Below are positions 26,757-34,504 of a DNA stretch of 64,000 nt, piece after piece. The stretch comes from Deltaproteobacteria bacterium (lineage in GTDB: Bacteria > Desulfobacterota > DSM-4660 > Desulfatiglandales > Desulfatiglandaceae), in the NCBI GenBank assembly GCA_021737785.1, contig JAIPDI010000004.1, positions 1 through 64,000 of the forward strand, read 5' to 3'. The first letter of the stretch is position 1. The number at the start of each line of letters is the position of its first letter. The translations under genes and the position numbers were made by a program. The notes under the pieces are model-generated. The model had not been told where the DNA came from, did not search any database, and saw only the letters and a list, made by a program, of their open reading frames with translations.

Positions 26757-27554
26757 ATGAAAAGGGGAGGCGAAAGGAGGACTTCCGTAGGGGACGTGAT
26801 CCTGTCGCGCCTTGGCGTGATCGGGTCCGGCATCTTGAAGGGGGGTCTCTTTCTGGGGGTTATCACGGTGGTCAGCATCTGTTTTCTCTCTCTTTATCAT
26901 TATCTGCTCAGCTCTCCCTACATGAGGCTCGAACATGTGGAAATGAGCGGGGCCGACCCGAAAATGAGAGATGAACTGATCCAGGCGTGCGGACTGGATG
27001 ACGGCCAGGGCCTCTTGAGCCTTCACCTGTATGAACTGAAACGAAAAATGGAGTCCCACCCCTGGATTCGCGCGGTGAAACTGGAAAGGCGGTTTCCCCA
27101 TACGCTGGTGGTGGAGGTGGAAAAACAGATCCCCGCTGCACTGGCGCGCATGGATGACCTCTATTATGTCAATCAATGGGGTGAGATATTTAAACGGATT
27201 TCCGAATCCGACGACATGGACTTTCCGGTCATTACAGGCCTTTCCACGGACGATGTGCAGGTTCGGGAGGAACTGAGGCAGGCGATCCACGTAGTCAAGG
27301 TCCTGGCGCCTGAAAAAGGTCCCTGGTCCGTGTCGGAGCTTGGAGAGATCCACGTAAGAAAGAACGGGGCCATGTCCCTCTATTTCAATCAGGTAAAGGC
27401 GGAGGTGACCTTTATGTGGAACGAATTGGCCGACAAGATGGATGGGTTGAAAAAGGTGGCCGAACACCTGAATCAGTCCGGGAAGATTGATCTGGTAACC
27501 CGTATTAACCTCAACTACATGGATGGCGCGGTGGTCTCTTTTAAAAACGGTTGA
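26757..27554 (+). CDS. ftsQ: Cell division protein FtsQ
   Basis: A 265-residue bitopic divisome protein. A basic cytoplasmic tail leads to one membrane segment (GGLFLGVITVVSICFLSLY). The POTRA domain follows (MRLEHVEMSGADPKMRDELI, then SLHLYELKRKMESHPWIRAV). The beta domain includes RRFPHTLVVEVEKQIPAAL and YYVNQWGEIFKRI. The ATG at 26757 has GGGAGGA ahead. It recruits FtsL/FtsB to the septum. The gap to ftsA contains a short heptamer array. Confidence 0.92.
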   Translation: MKRGGERRTSVGDVILSRLGVIGSGILKGGLFLGVITVVSICFLSLYHYLLSSPYMRLEHVEMSGADPKMRDELIQACGLDDGQGLLSLHLYELKRKMESHPWIRAVKLERRFPHTLVVEVEKQIPAALARMDDLYYVNQWGEIFKRISESDDMDFPVITGLSTDDVQVREELRQAIHVVKVLAPEKGPWSVSELGEIHVRKNGAMSLYFNQVKAEVTFMWNELADKMDGLKKVAEHLNQSGKIDLVTRINLNYMDGAVVSFKNG

Positions 27555-27609
27555 TGTGCCCTGTTCCGTAACAAAAGGGCGGGGCATATTGATCAAAGAT
27601 TACAATTTA

Positions 27610-27644
27610 CGCTATGCGCTTTGCTCCGTGCGCTATGCGGGCGG
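27610..27644 (+). repeat. Short heptanucleotide array in the ftsQ-ftsA gap
   Basis: Five 7-nt units in register: cgctatg, cgctttg, ctccgtg, cgctatg, cgggcgg. It starts about 55 bases after the ftsQ stop and ends shortly before the ftsA ribosome-binding region. It follows the same 7-nt logic as other arrays here but has a different unit sequence. Confidence 0.6.
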
Positions 27645-27667
27645 CAGGGGAGTGAGGTGACGACAAG

Positions 27668-28891
27668 ATGGCAGGAGAAATCATTGTAGGCCTGGATATC
27701 GGCACAACCAAGATCTGTGCAGTGGTGGGCGAAGTTCGGAATGATACCGTAGAGATCATCGGAATGGGAAGTTACCCTTCCGATGGGCTTAGAAAGGGAG
27801 TCGTTATCAATATCGAACACACGGTGAATTCCATCAAAGAGGCCATCGAAGAGGCCGAAACCATGGCCGGCTGTGAGATAAGTTCGGTCTATGCGGGTAT
27901 CGCCGGGGGGCATATCAAGGGATTCAATACCCCGGGCGTTATTGCCCTTAAAGAGAAGGAGGTCACCAAGAAGGACATCGAGCGGGTGATCGAGGCAGCG
28001 AGCGCGGTCGCCATCCCGATGGATCGGGAGGTCATCCATACTCTGGTTCAGGAGTTTATCGTGGACGACCAGGACGGCATCATGGATCCTCTCGGGATGG
28101 CCGGCGTGCGTCTGGAAGCAAAGGTCCATATCGTGACCGGCGCGGTGACCTCTGCCCAGAACATCATCAAATGCGCCAATAAAGCAGGTCTGGATGTATA
28201 TGATATTGTGCTCGAATCCCTGGCCTCCAGCGAGGCCGTCCTTACCAAGGAGGAGCGGAATCTAGGGGCCGCGCTGATTGACTTCGGCGGTGGAACCACC
28301 GATATGGCCCTGTTCTCCAGGGGCGCCATCAAGCACACGGCGGTTCTGGCCTTAGGCGGGGATAACCTGACTTATGACATCGCCGTGGGCCTGAGAACTC
28401 CCAAGCTGGAGGCGGAAAAGATCAAGATTAAATATGGATGTGCCCTGTCATCGCTGATCGGCAGGGATGAAACCATCGAGGTACCGGGTGTGGGCGGAAG
28501 GAAGCCGAGGACCCTTTCCAGACAGATCCTGGGAGAGATCCTGGAGCCGAGGGTGGAAGAGATTTTCTCTCTTATTTACGGGGAGCTGGCGGGGACAGGT
28601 TACGAGGACCTTCTCGGATCGGGCGTGGTGGTGACAGGAGGCTCCGCAGAACTCCCGGGAATCAGCGAAATGGCCGAACAGATATTCAATGCGCCGGCCC
28701 GGGCCGGATATCCCCAGGGGGTGGAAGGGCTTGGAGACCTGGTCAATAAACCGATGTATGCCACCGCGGTGGGGCTCGTCCTGTATGGGGCGAAAAACAG
28801 TAAGCGGAAAAGGAAATTCCGGATCCGGGATTCCAATATTTTCAATCTGGTAATGGCGAGGATGAAAAGGTGGTTCAAGGATATTGTGTAA
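27668..28891 (+). CDS. ftsA: Cell division protein FtsA (actin-like membrane anchor of FtsZ)
   Basis: A 407-residue actin-fold ATPase that tethers FtsZ filaments to the membrane. Phosphate-1 motif VGLDIGTTKICAVVGE, the SHS2 (1C) subdomain, phosphate-2 motif ALIDFGGGTTDMALF and adenosine motif SGVVVTGGSAELPGI are present. The last 17 residues (IFNLVMARMKRWFKDIV) form the amphipathic membrane-targeting helix after a basic linker. An octanucleotide array begins five bases after the stop and fills most of the gap to ftsZ. Confidence 0.96.
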   Translation: MAGEIIVGLDIGTTKICAVVGEVRNDTVEIIGMGSYPSDGLRKGVVINIEHTVNSIKEAIEEAETMAGCEISSVYAGIAGGHIKGFNTPGVIALKEKEVTKKDIERVIEAASAVAIPMDREVIHTLVQEFIVDDQDGIMDPLGMAGVRLEAKVHIVTGAVTSAQNIIKCANKAGLDVYDIVLESLASSEAVLTKEERNLGAALIDFGGGTTDMALFSRGAIKHTAVLALGGDNLTYDIAVGLRTPKLEAEKIKIKYGCALSSLIGRDETIEVPGVGGRKPRTLSRQILGEILEPRVEEIFSLIYGELAGTGYEDLLGSGVVVTGGSAELPGISEMAEQIFNAPARAGYPQGVEGLGDLVNKPMYATAVGLVLYGAKNSKRKRKFRIRDSNIFNLVMARMKRWFKDIV

Positions 28892-28896
28892 GAACG

Positions 28897-28992
28897 AATT
28901 GAGGGATTTAGGGATTGAGGGATTGAGGAATTGAGGGATTCAGGAATTGATGAATTGGAGGATTGAAGGATTGGCGGGTTGAGGGTTTGGAA
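28897..28992 (+). repeat. Octanucleotide array between ftsA and ftsZ
   Basis: Twelve units in unbroken 8-nt register, mostly gattgagg, aattgagg and gattcagg with variants; the last units decay (ggttgagg, gtttggaa). The array starts five bases after the ftsA TAA and ends 35 bases before the ftsZ start. Related arrays follow the HNH, purA and kamA genes, always with the G-rich strand as coding strand. Confidence 0.9.
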
Positions 28993-29027
28993 ATGTGGAA
29001 CCAGTAATCAGGAAAAGGAGGGACATG

Positions 29028-30299
29028 ATGAAATTTGAATTTGTGGATGAAGTGGAAAGGGGAGGCTACCATGCCAAGATTAAGGTTTTGGGTGTCGGAG
29101 GTGCCGGGGGAAATGCCATTAATAACATGATCAGTTCCGACCTGGGGGGCGTCGACTTCATTGTGGCGAATACCGACTCCCAGGACCTGGAGAAATCCCT
29201 CTGCTCACAGAAGATCCAGTTGGGCCCTTCCATCACCAAGGGACTCGGGGCAGGGGCTGACCCTGAGATCGGGAGGACATCGGCGGAGGAGAGCGTCACC
29301 GAAATCAGAGATGCACTGGATCGTTCCGATATGGTCTTTATCGCCGCGGGAATGGGTGGCGGTACAGGGACCGGCGCTTCTCCGGTGGCGGCTCGTCTCA
29401 GCAGGGAGAATGGTGCGTTAACCGTGGCGGTGGTGACGAAGCCCTTCAGATTTGAAGGCGATCCGCGAATGAAAAGGGCCATGGAGGGCATTGAAGCGCT
29501 TAAAAAACAGGTGGACAGCCTGATCATCATTCCCAATGAACGGCTCAAGAGTCTGGGAGATAAGGCGACGCCCCTGAAAGACCTCTTTGTAAAGGCGGAT
29601 GAAGTCCTCCTCCAGGCGGTCAAGGGGATCGCGGATCTTATTATGAGCCGCGGATTCATCAACCTGGATTTTGCCGATGTGAAAAAGGTCATGGAACAGA
29701 TGGGGACGGCCTTAATGGGCATGGGGAGAGCGAGCGGTGAAAACAGGGCATGTGAGGCGGCACAGAAGGCCATCAACAGTCCCCTGTTGGAGGATATCTC
29801 CATTGAGGGGGCCAAAGGACTTCTCATGAACATCACCGGACCTTCGGACATGACCATGGATGAAGTGGACGCCGCATCCAATTACATCAAGAACGAAGTC
29901 AATGAGAACGCGGAGGTTTTCTGGGGAATGGTCCTGGACGATACCCTGAAAGACGAGGTCCAGATAACCGTTATCGCCACCGGAATTGACGCTCATGAGA
30001 TGCCGCAGGAACGGAATTATCTCAGGGCCGTGGTCAAGGATACGGTCAAAAACCCGCCTCCAGAGTATGACAACGTGGTGAGGCTGAGAGATGTAACCGC
30101 CGAGGATATTGAAGAGAGCTGGACAGTGAGGAAGAATGGCGTCAATCTGGACACCCCCACATTCTTAAGAGAGAAACAGGTCACCTCCGAATCATCCAAA
30201 GAAGAACCTGATAAGCAGGAGAGGAAAAGTTTTTTCGACAAATTTCGTTTTAAGGAAAATCTGGATTACCCGACATTCATGAGGGCAAAAGCCGATTGA
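29028..30299 (+). CDS. ftsZ: Cell division GTPase FtsZ with two C-terminal peptide motifs
   Basis: A 423-residue tubulin-like GTPase that forms the Z ring. VLGVGGAGGNAINNM is the nucleotide loop, GMGGGTGTGASPVA the tubulin signature, and NLDFADVKKVM the T7 synergy loop with the catalytic Asp. The core ends near residue 330. The tail contains NLDTPTFLREKQ, then about 26 charged residues, then NLDYPTFMRAKAD at the very end. The pattern is NLDxPTF[LM]R twice, where FtsZ normally has one such conserved terminal peptide for FtsA binding. The ATG at 29028 is six bases after AGGAGG. The stop overlaps the next gene by four bases. Confidence 0.97.
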   Translation: MKFEFVDEVERGGYHAKIKVLGVGGAGGNAINNMISSDLGGVDFIVANTDSQDLEKSLCSQKIQLGPSITKGLGAGADPEIGRTSAEESVTEIRDALDRSDMVFIAAGMGGGTGTGASPVAARLSRENGALTVAVVTKPFRFEGDPRMKRAMEGIEALKKQVDSLIIIPNERLKSLGDKATPLKDLFVKADEVLLQAVKGIADLIMSRGFINLDFADVKKVMEQMGTALMGMGRASGENRACEAAQKAINSPLLEDISIEGAKGLLMNITGPSDMTMDEVDAASNYIKNEVNENAEVFWGMVLDDTLKDEVQITVIATGIDAHEMPQERNYLRAVVKDTVKNPPPEYDNVVRLRDVTAEDIEESWTVRKNGVNLDTPTFLREKQVTSESSKEEPDKQERKSFFDKFRFKENLDYPTFMRAKAD

Positions 30300-32077
30300 C
30301 CGCACCAAGGGACATTGTCTCCCTCTACCGGGCCCGACTGGCAGAGGAAACCGGTGCAATAAGAAAGGATTGGGGGGGGAAACGATCCATCGCCCTGGCA
30401 TACCCCAATTTTTACCGCCTGGGCATGTCCAATTTGGGGTTTCAGATTGTCTACGGTCTGTTGAACCAGAGATCAGACGTGGTTGCAGAGCGGGTTTTCC
30501 TGCCCGAAGGTCAAGAAATGTCCCTCTATCTTCGATCGGGAAAGCCGCTCCTTTCATTGGAGTCGCAGAGGCCGCTATGTGAATTTGACCTTGTCGCCTT
30601 TTCTCTCTCATTTGAAAATGACTACCCCAATGTCCTTCAGATGTTGGAATTGGGAGGGATCCCCCTGTTCACGGAGGAAAGAACGGACGCCACGCCCCTG
30701 GTCATGGCCGGGGGAGTGACCACATTTCTGAATCCGGAACCCCTTTCCCTTTTCATAGACATCTTCCTGATCGGTGAGGCCGAAGCCAATTTAGATGTAT
30801 TTATGAATTTCTTCCTGGAATTGTACAGGGAGAAGCGCGCCAGAAAAGAGATCTTGGTCCGTCTGGCCAGGAATGTCCCCGGCCTCTACGCCCCCCTCTT
30901 CTACCGGGCTGAATACCACGAAGATGGGACCCTGAAGACCTTTTTGCCGGTAGAGGATCACATCCCTGAAAAAATCCGGGTCCCCCGGTCTCCTCATGGG
31001 GGATTTTCAGGGAAAGGAACCCCCGTATCGATTATCACGACCCCCAATACGGAATTCAGCAACAAGGTCCTGGTGGAGGTGGGAAGGGGATGCGGTCACT
31101 CATGCCGCTTCTGTGCCGCGGGATTTGCATATCGGCCCCCCAGGCAGTATGAGGAATCACAACTCAGCGAAGCCGTTCTGAAGGCATTGGCGCGAACCGG
31201 CCGGGTTGGCCTGGTGAGTCCGGCTGTGTCCGACGTCCCGGGGATAGAATCGATGACGGCGCAGATCATCGAGCGGGGAGGGGTGTTCTCGGTCTCATCC
31301 CTCAGGGCCGAGACCCTGACTCAGGGGTTGCTGGACAACCTCAAATCCGCTGGGCAGAAAACCATTACCATCGCCCCGGAAGCCGGCTCTCAAAGGCTTC
31401 GCAGGGTCATTAACAAACATCTCACAAATGAGCAGATCTTCGAGACAATCCGCAGGATATCCAGGAGCGAGGATTTTTCTCTCAGACTCTATTTTCTAAT
31501 CGGCCTCCCCACGGAAACGGATGAAGACGTCCGTCAGATTGTTGAACTGGTCAAGGGAATCAGGCACCACATGATCAAGGAATCTGCGGCCAGAGGGAGG
31601 ATCGGTCGAATCCGACTCAGTGTGAATTGCTTTGTGCCGAAGCCTTTTACCCCATTTCAGTGGTTTCCGATGGAAGAGGCGGGATCGCTGAAAAAGAAAC
31701 AGAAATGGTTGAAAAAGGCCCTGGCAAAGGCCGGCGGCGGCATCCATGTAAGTCTGGATGTGCCGAGGTGGGCCTATGTCCAGACCCTCCTCTCCATGGG
31801 AGACCGGAGGGTGGGCGCCATTCTGCTGCTGGCCCATCAGTCAGGGGGGGACTGGACACGGGCGCTGAAATTCGTTAATATCAATCCTGACTTTTACGTG
31901 TACCGGCCAAGGGGAATTGAGGAACTCCTGCCATGGGATTTCATCCATAACGGGGTGTCCAAAAGGCACCTCGTTATGGAACATGATCTTGCCCTGAAGG
32001 CGGAAGAATCGGAGATCTGTCACGTGGGAGAGTGCCGCCGTTGCGGGGTGTGCGCCGGAACCCACCTTTCACATTGA
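30296..32077 (+). CDS. B12-binding-type radical SAM protein (TIGR03960-like), coupled to ftsZ
   Basis: A 593-residue protein of the family of uncharacterised radical SAM proteins usually fused or adjacent to a DUF2344 domain. The N-terminal half (IALAYPNFYRLGMSNLGF, then FSLSFENDYPNVLQMLELGG) resembles a B12-binding-like domain. The radical SAM cluster is C266, C270, C273 in GRGCGHSCRFCAAGF. It continues with TIAPEAGSQRLRRVINK and FFxxLP-type RLYFLIGLPTETDED. The C-terminus has a Cys cluster (CHVGECRRCGVCAG). The start is a TTG overlapping the ftsZ stop (TTGA), so translation is coupled to FtsZ. No DUF2344 gene is seen. The substrate is unknown. Confidence 0.85.
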   Translation: MTAPRDIVSLYRARLAEETGAIRKDWGGKRSIALAYPNFYRLGMSNLGFQIVYGLLNQRSDVVAERVFLPEGQEMSLYLRSGKPLLSLESQRPLCEFDLVAFSLSFENDYPNVLQMLELGGIPLFTEERTDATPLVMAGGVTTFLNPEPLSLFIDIFLIGEAEANLDVFMNFFLELYREKRARKEILVRLARNVPGLYAPLFYRAEYHEDGTLKTFLPVEDHIPEKIRVPRSPHGGFSGKGTPVSIITTPNTEFSNKVLVEVGRGCGHSCRFCAAGFAYRPPRQYEESQLSEAVLKALARTGRVGLVSPAVSDVPGIESMTAQIIERGGVFSVSSLRAETLTQGLLDNLKSAGQKTITIAPEAGSQRLRRVINKHLTNEQIFETIRRISRSEDFSLRLYFLIGLPTETDEDVRQIVELVKGIRHHMIKESAARGRIGRIRLSVNCFVPKPFTPFQWFPMEEAGSLKKKQKWLKKALAKAGGGIHVSLDVPRWAYVQTLLSMGDRRVGAILLLAHQSGGDWTRALKFVNINPDFYVYRPRGIEELLPWDFIHNGVSKRHLVMEHDLALKAEESEICHVGECRRCGVCAGTHLSH

Positions 32078-32086
32078 GGGAGCGCC

Positions 32087-32659
32087 ATGCTTCGAAAACT
32101 GGCTGTGGGTCCTTATCAATCCAATTGTTACATCCTGGGCGACAAAGAGACCGGCGAGGGTCTGGTGATCGACCCGGGGGATGAGGTCTTTAGAATTGTA
32201 AAAGAGATATCGCATCTGGGCCTCACGATTCAATATATCCTCATCACCCACGGGCATATCGATCATGTGGGCGGGGCCCGGGAGTTGAAAGAAATAACCA
32301 AGGCCCCGGTATGGATCCACCCCCTTGATGCAGGCGGCCTCGGGTTCAGGCCGGACGGAAATCTTGCGGAGGGTCAGGAAATTTCTTCAGGTCGGTTCAA
32401 GATATCGGTCATTCACACGCCGGGCCACTCACCGGGAGGGGTCTGTTTCCATACGGCCGGCGCCGTATTTACCGGGGATACCCTGTTTGCAGGGTCCATA
32501 GGACGGACCGATTTTCCCGGCGGCAACCACCATCAACTGATACAGGGCGTGGTGGAGAAGATTTTTCCTCTGGGCGATGATGTTAGGGTATACCCGGGAC
32601 ACGGCCCCCACACCACCATTGGAAGGGAGAGAAGGTCCAATCCGTTTTTCCGGCGGTGA
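32087..32659 (+). CDS. MBL-fold hydrolase (glyoxalase II-like)
   Basis: A 190-residue metallo-beta-lactamase fold protein. The metal motif is ILITHGHIDHVGGAREL (HxHxDH), with further ligands in HTPGHSPGGVCF and GDTLFAGSIGRTDFPGG, and the last His in YPGHGPHTTIGRE. This is the short form often annotated as hydroxyacylglutathione hydrolase-like; it lacks the C-terminal substrate domain of true GloB. It begins nine bases after the radical SAM gene, so it ends the dcw transcription unit. Its stop lies in the first heptamer of a composite repeat. Confidence 0.87.
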   Translation: MLRKLAVGPYQSNCYILGDKETGEGLVIDPGDEVFRIVKEISHLGLTIQYILITHGHIDHVGGARELKEITKAPVWIHPLDAGGLGFRPDGNLAEGQEISSGRFKISVIHTPGHSPGGVCFHTAGAVFTGDTLFAGSIGRTDFPGGNHHQLIQGVVEKIFPLGDDVRVYPGHGPHTTIGRERRSNPFFRR

Positions 32660-32931
32660 GACAGGGGTCCAAGGCGGAAGGCGTTAGGCGCAAGGGGTTA
32701 GGCGCAAGGGCCTGAAGCTCAAAGCAACCGGGCAGGAGAGGAGGCGCGAGGCCCAGGGAGCAGGTAAAAGGCAGCGGGGAGCAACGCGCAGGGAACAGAG
32801 AGTAGGCAGTAGGCAGTAGGCAGGAAGGAGTAGGCAGTTCCCAGCGAAGAGAAACCAGAATCCAGCATCCAGAATTCCCGCTGAAGACGGGATTTTCGCT
32901 ACGCTCCAACCAGCAACGAGCATCCAGTATG
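32654..32931 (+). repeat. Composite repeat element filling the MBL-SagB gap
   Basis: The 7-nt register begins with cggtgag (containing the MBL stop TGA). It goes on with units such as cgttagg and cgcaagg, then a GAGCAGG/AGTAGGCAG module, a core TTCCCAGCGAAGAG, and CCAGNATCCAGCATC units. A small hairpin block follows (CCCGC tgaagac GGGAT then TTTTCGCTACGC), and finally cagcaac, gagcatc, cagtatg. The last unit contains the ATG of the next gene. The same order and orientation recur between lsrF and the Zn-alcohol dehydrogenase gene (39727-40068). Confidence 0.88.
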
Positions 32932-34452
32932 GAGACTTCCGGGTTTGCCTATCATCAGCGTGTCAGTTACGACCGCGCAAAAATGACGGGACACCATCTG
33001 GACTGGGGACATCAGCCCACGGTCTATAAGGAGTATCCGGGGGGTGACCTTGTCCTGCTTCCGAAAGATGTTTCTCTGCCTGAAACCCGTCTCTCATCTC
33101 TCCTGAAACACCCTGAAATCGCTCTCGCACCCACGGACATGGATCTGGAGTCTCTTTCTGGAATCTTCCGCCTGACCTACAGCCTTACGGCAAAGGCCCG
33201 GCATTCGGGTGGCGACTTCTATTACCGGAATGTGGCCTCGGCCGGCGCCCTCTATCCTGTGGAAATCTATGTGGCCACGGCAGGCGTTACGCATGTACAG
33301 GACGGGATCCATCACTTTTCCATTGCCCGGCACGGCCTGTTCCCGGTGAGGAAAGGGAACTTCTCGGCGTCTTCAGGAAAGGCAGTAGAAATCCTTGACA
33401 CCCGGGTGCCGGTCCTTACGTTCTTTCTCACGGCCATATTCTTTCGTAGTGCCTGGAAATACCGGGAACGATCCTACCGGTATCACCTGCTCGATGCCGG
33501 GCACCTGTTGGAGAATCTTCTCCTGGCCCTCAAGTCGCTGGGATTTCCCAATGCCGTCACCCTGAATTTCGATGATGACGGGACCAATCGTCTCCTGGGA
33601 GTGGATGAAGAAAGAGAGGTCTGTTTGGCCATATGCAAGACGCCGGGGAGAGCGGCATATGGCGGCCAAGGCGCAGAGGAAATCAATGATCCCGGCGATC
33701 TCATCCGGAATGCAAGCCGGGTTTCCCAAAAAGAGATTGATTACCCCGCGGTGCGGGAGATTCACCGGGCAGGGGTTCCAGTTGTGCAGAATTCCGAACC
33801 CGTGCCCCCCATGATCTCCCTCCTGTGCCCTGTTCCGGAGAAGTGGGAACCGATGGATGATCCGCCTGACCCATGGCCTGAGAAGGAGGGGTATGCCGAG
33901 GCCCTCTTTCATCGCCGTTCCAGGCGTAACTTTGTGAAAAGGCCGATATCCAGGGACTGCCTGACAGCCTTGCTGAACGGAATCTGCGCCAGTCCGGATA
34001 GGGGGAATGGGGAAGATACTCCTCGGCCGCACCCATCCCTGGGGGTCGGGTTCCTCGTGGGGAACGCCGAAGGCTGTGATCCCGGTTTCTACCTGCTGGA
34101 TATTGGATCGCGCTCCCAGGCACAGGTCCGTCAGGGTTTCTTGTTGGACCGCATGGCGCATATCTGTCTGGATCAGATGTGGGTGGCCCGGGCGGCCGTT
34201 CACGTGGTCTTTTTGAGCAACCTTCAGACAGTTGACCGTATTTGGGGCCCGAGGGGATATCGGTATGCAATGATGACGGCCGGTCAAATGGGAGAGAGGG
34301 TCTATCTGATGGCCGAGGCCATGGGGCTCGGGTGTTGTGGTATCGGCGCATTTTATGACACGGAGGCGGCGGCCCTCCTGGGTCTGAACCCTGCATCCCG
34401 GCTCCTCTATCTGGTGGCCGTCGGCCATGTCAAATCCAACCGGATCACGTGA
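32929..34452 (+). CDS. SagB/ThcOx-type protein with two nitroreductase domains
   Basis: A 507-residue flavin-dependent oxidoreductase of the SagB-type dehydrogenase family. The N-terminus FAYHQRVSYDRAKMTGHHLD is characteristic of the free-standing SagB-like group. The first domain has HSGGDFYYRNVASAGALYPVE, the second RRSRRNFVKRPISRDCLTALL and MGLGCCGIGAFYDTEAAALL. Family members oxidise azolines in peptide natural products, but no precursor peptide or cyclodehydratase is nearby, so the role here is open. The ATG is the last codon of the upstream heptamer array and has no Shine-Dalgarno. Confidence 0.85.
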   Translation: METSGFAYHQRVSYDRAKMTGHHLDWGHQPTVYKEYPGGDLVLLPKDVSLPETRLSSLLKHPEIALAPTDMDLESLSGIFRLTYSLTAKARHSGGDFYYRNVASAGALYPVEIYVATAGVTHVQDGIHHFSIARHGLFPVRKGNFSASSGKAVEILDTRVPVLTFFLTAIFFRSAWKYRERSYRYHLLDAGHLLENLLLALKSLGFPNAVTLNFDDDGTNRLLGVDEEREVCLAICKTPGRAAYGGQGAEEINDPGDLIRNASRVSQKEIDYPAVREIHRAGVPVVQNSEPVPPMISLLCPVPEKWEPMDDPPDPWPEKEGYAEALFHRRSRRNFVKRPISRDCLTALLNGICASPDRGNGEDTPRPHPSLGVGFLVGNAEGCDPGFYLLDIGSRSQAQVRQGFLLDRMAHICLDQMWVARAAVHVVFLSNLQTVDRIWGPRGYRYAMMTAGQMGERVYLMAEAMGLGCCGIGAFYDTEAAALLGLNPASRLLYLVAVGHVKSNRIT

Positions 34453-34504
34453 CCGAATGGGTCAATGACAAAAATGGGGTTGCAGAACGGGAAAGAGGCC
34501 AAAT

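Noticed and set aside
28897-28992. CRISPR array
   Set aside because: Units are 8 nt without spacers and no cas genes are present.
33373-34428. 351-codon open frame antisense to the SagB-like gene
   Set aside because: It shows no motif and mirrors the GC-rich sense gene.
32929-34452. SagB-like gene as part of a thiazole/oxazole-modified peptide cluster
   Set aside because: No precursor peptide, cyclodehydratase or exporter is nearby; the free-standing double-domain form occurs widely.
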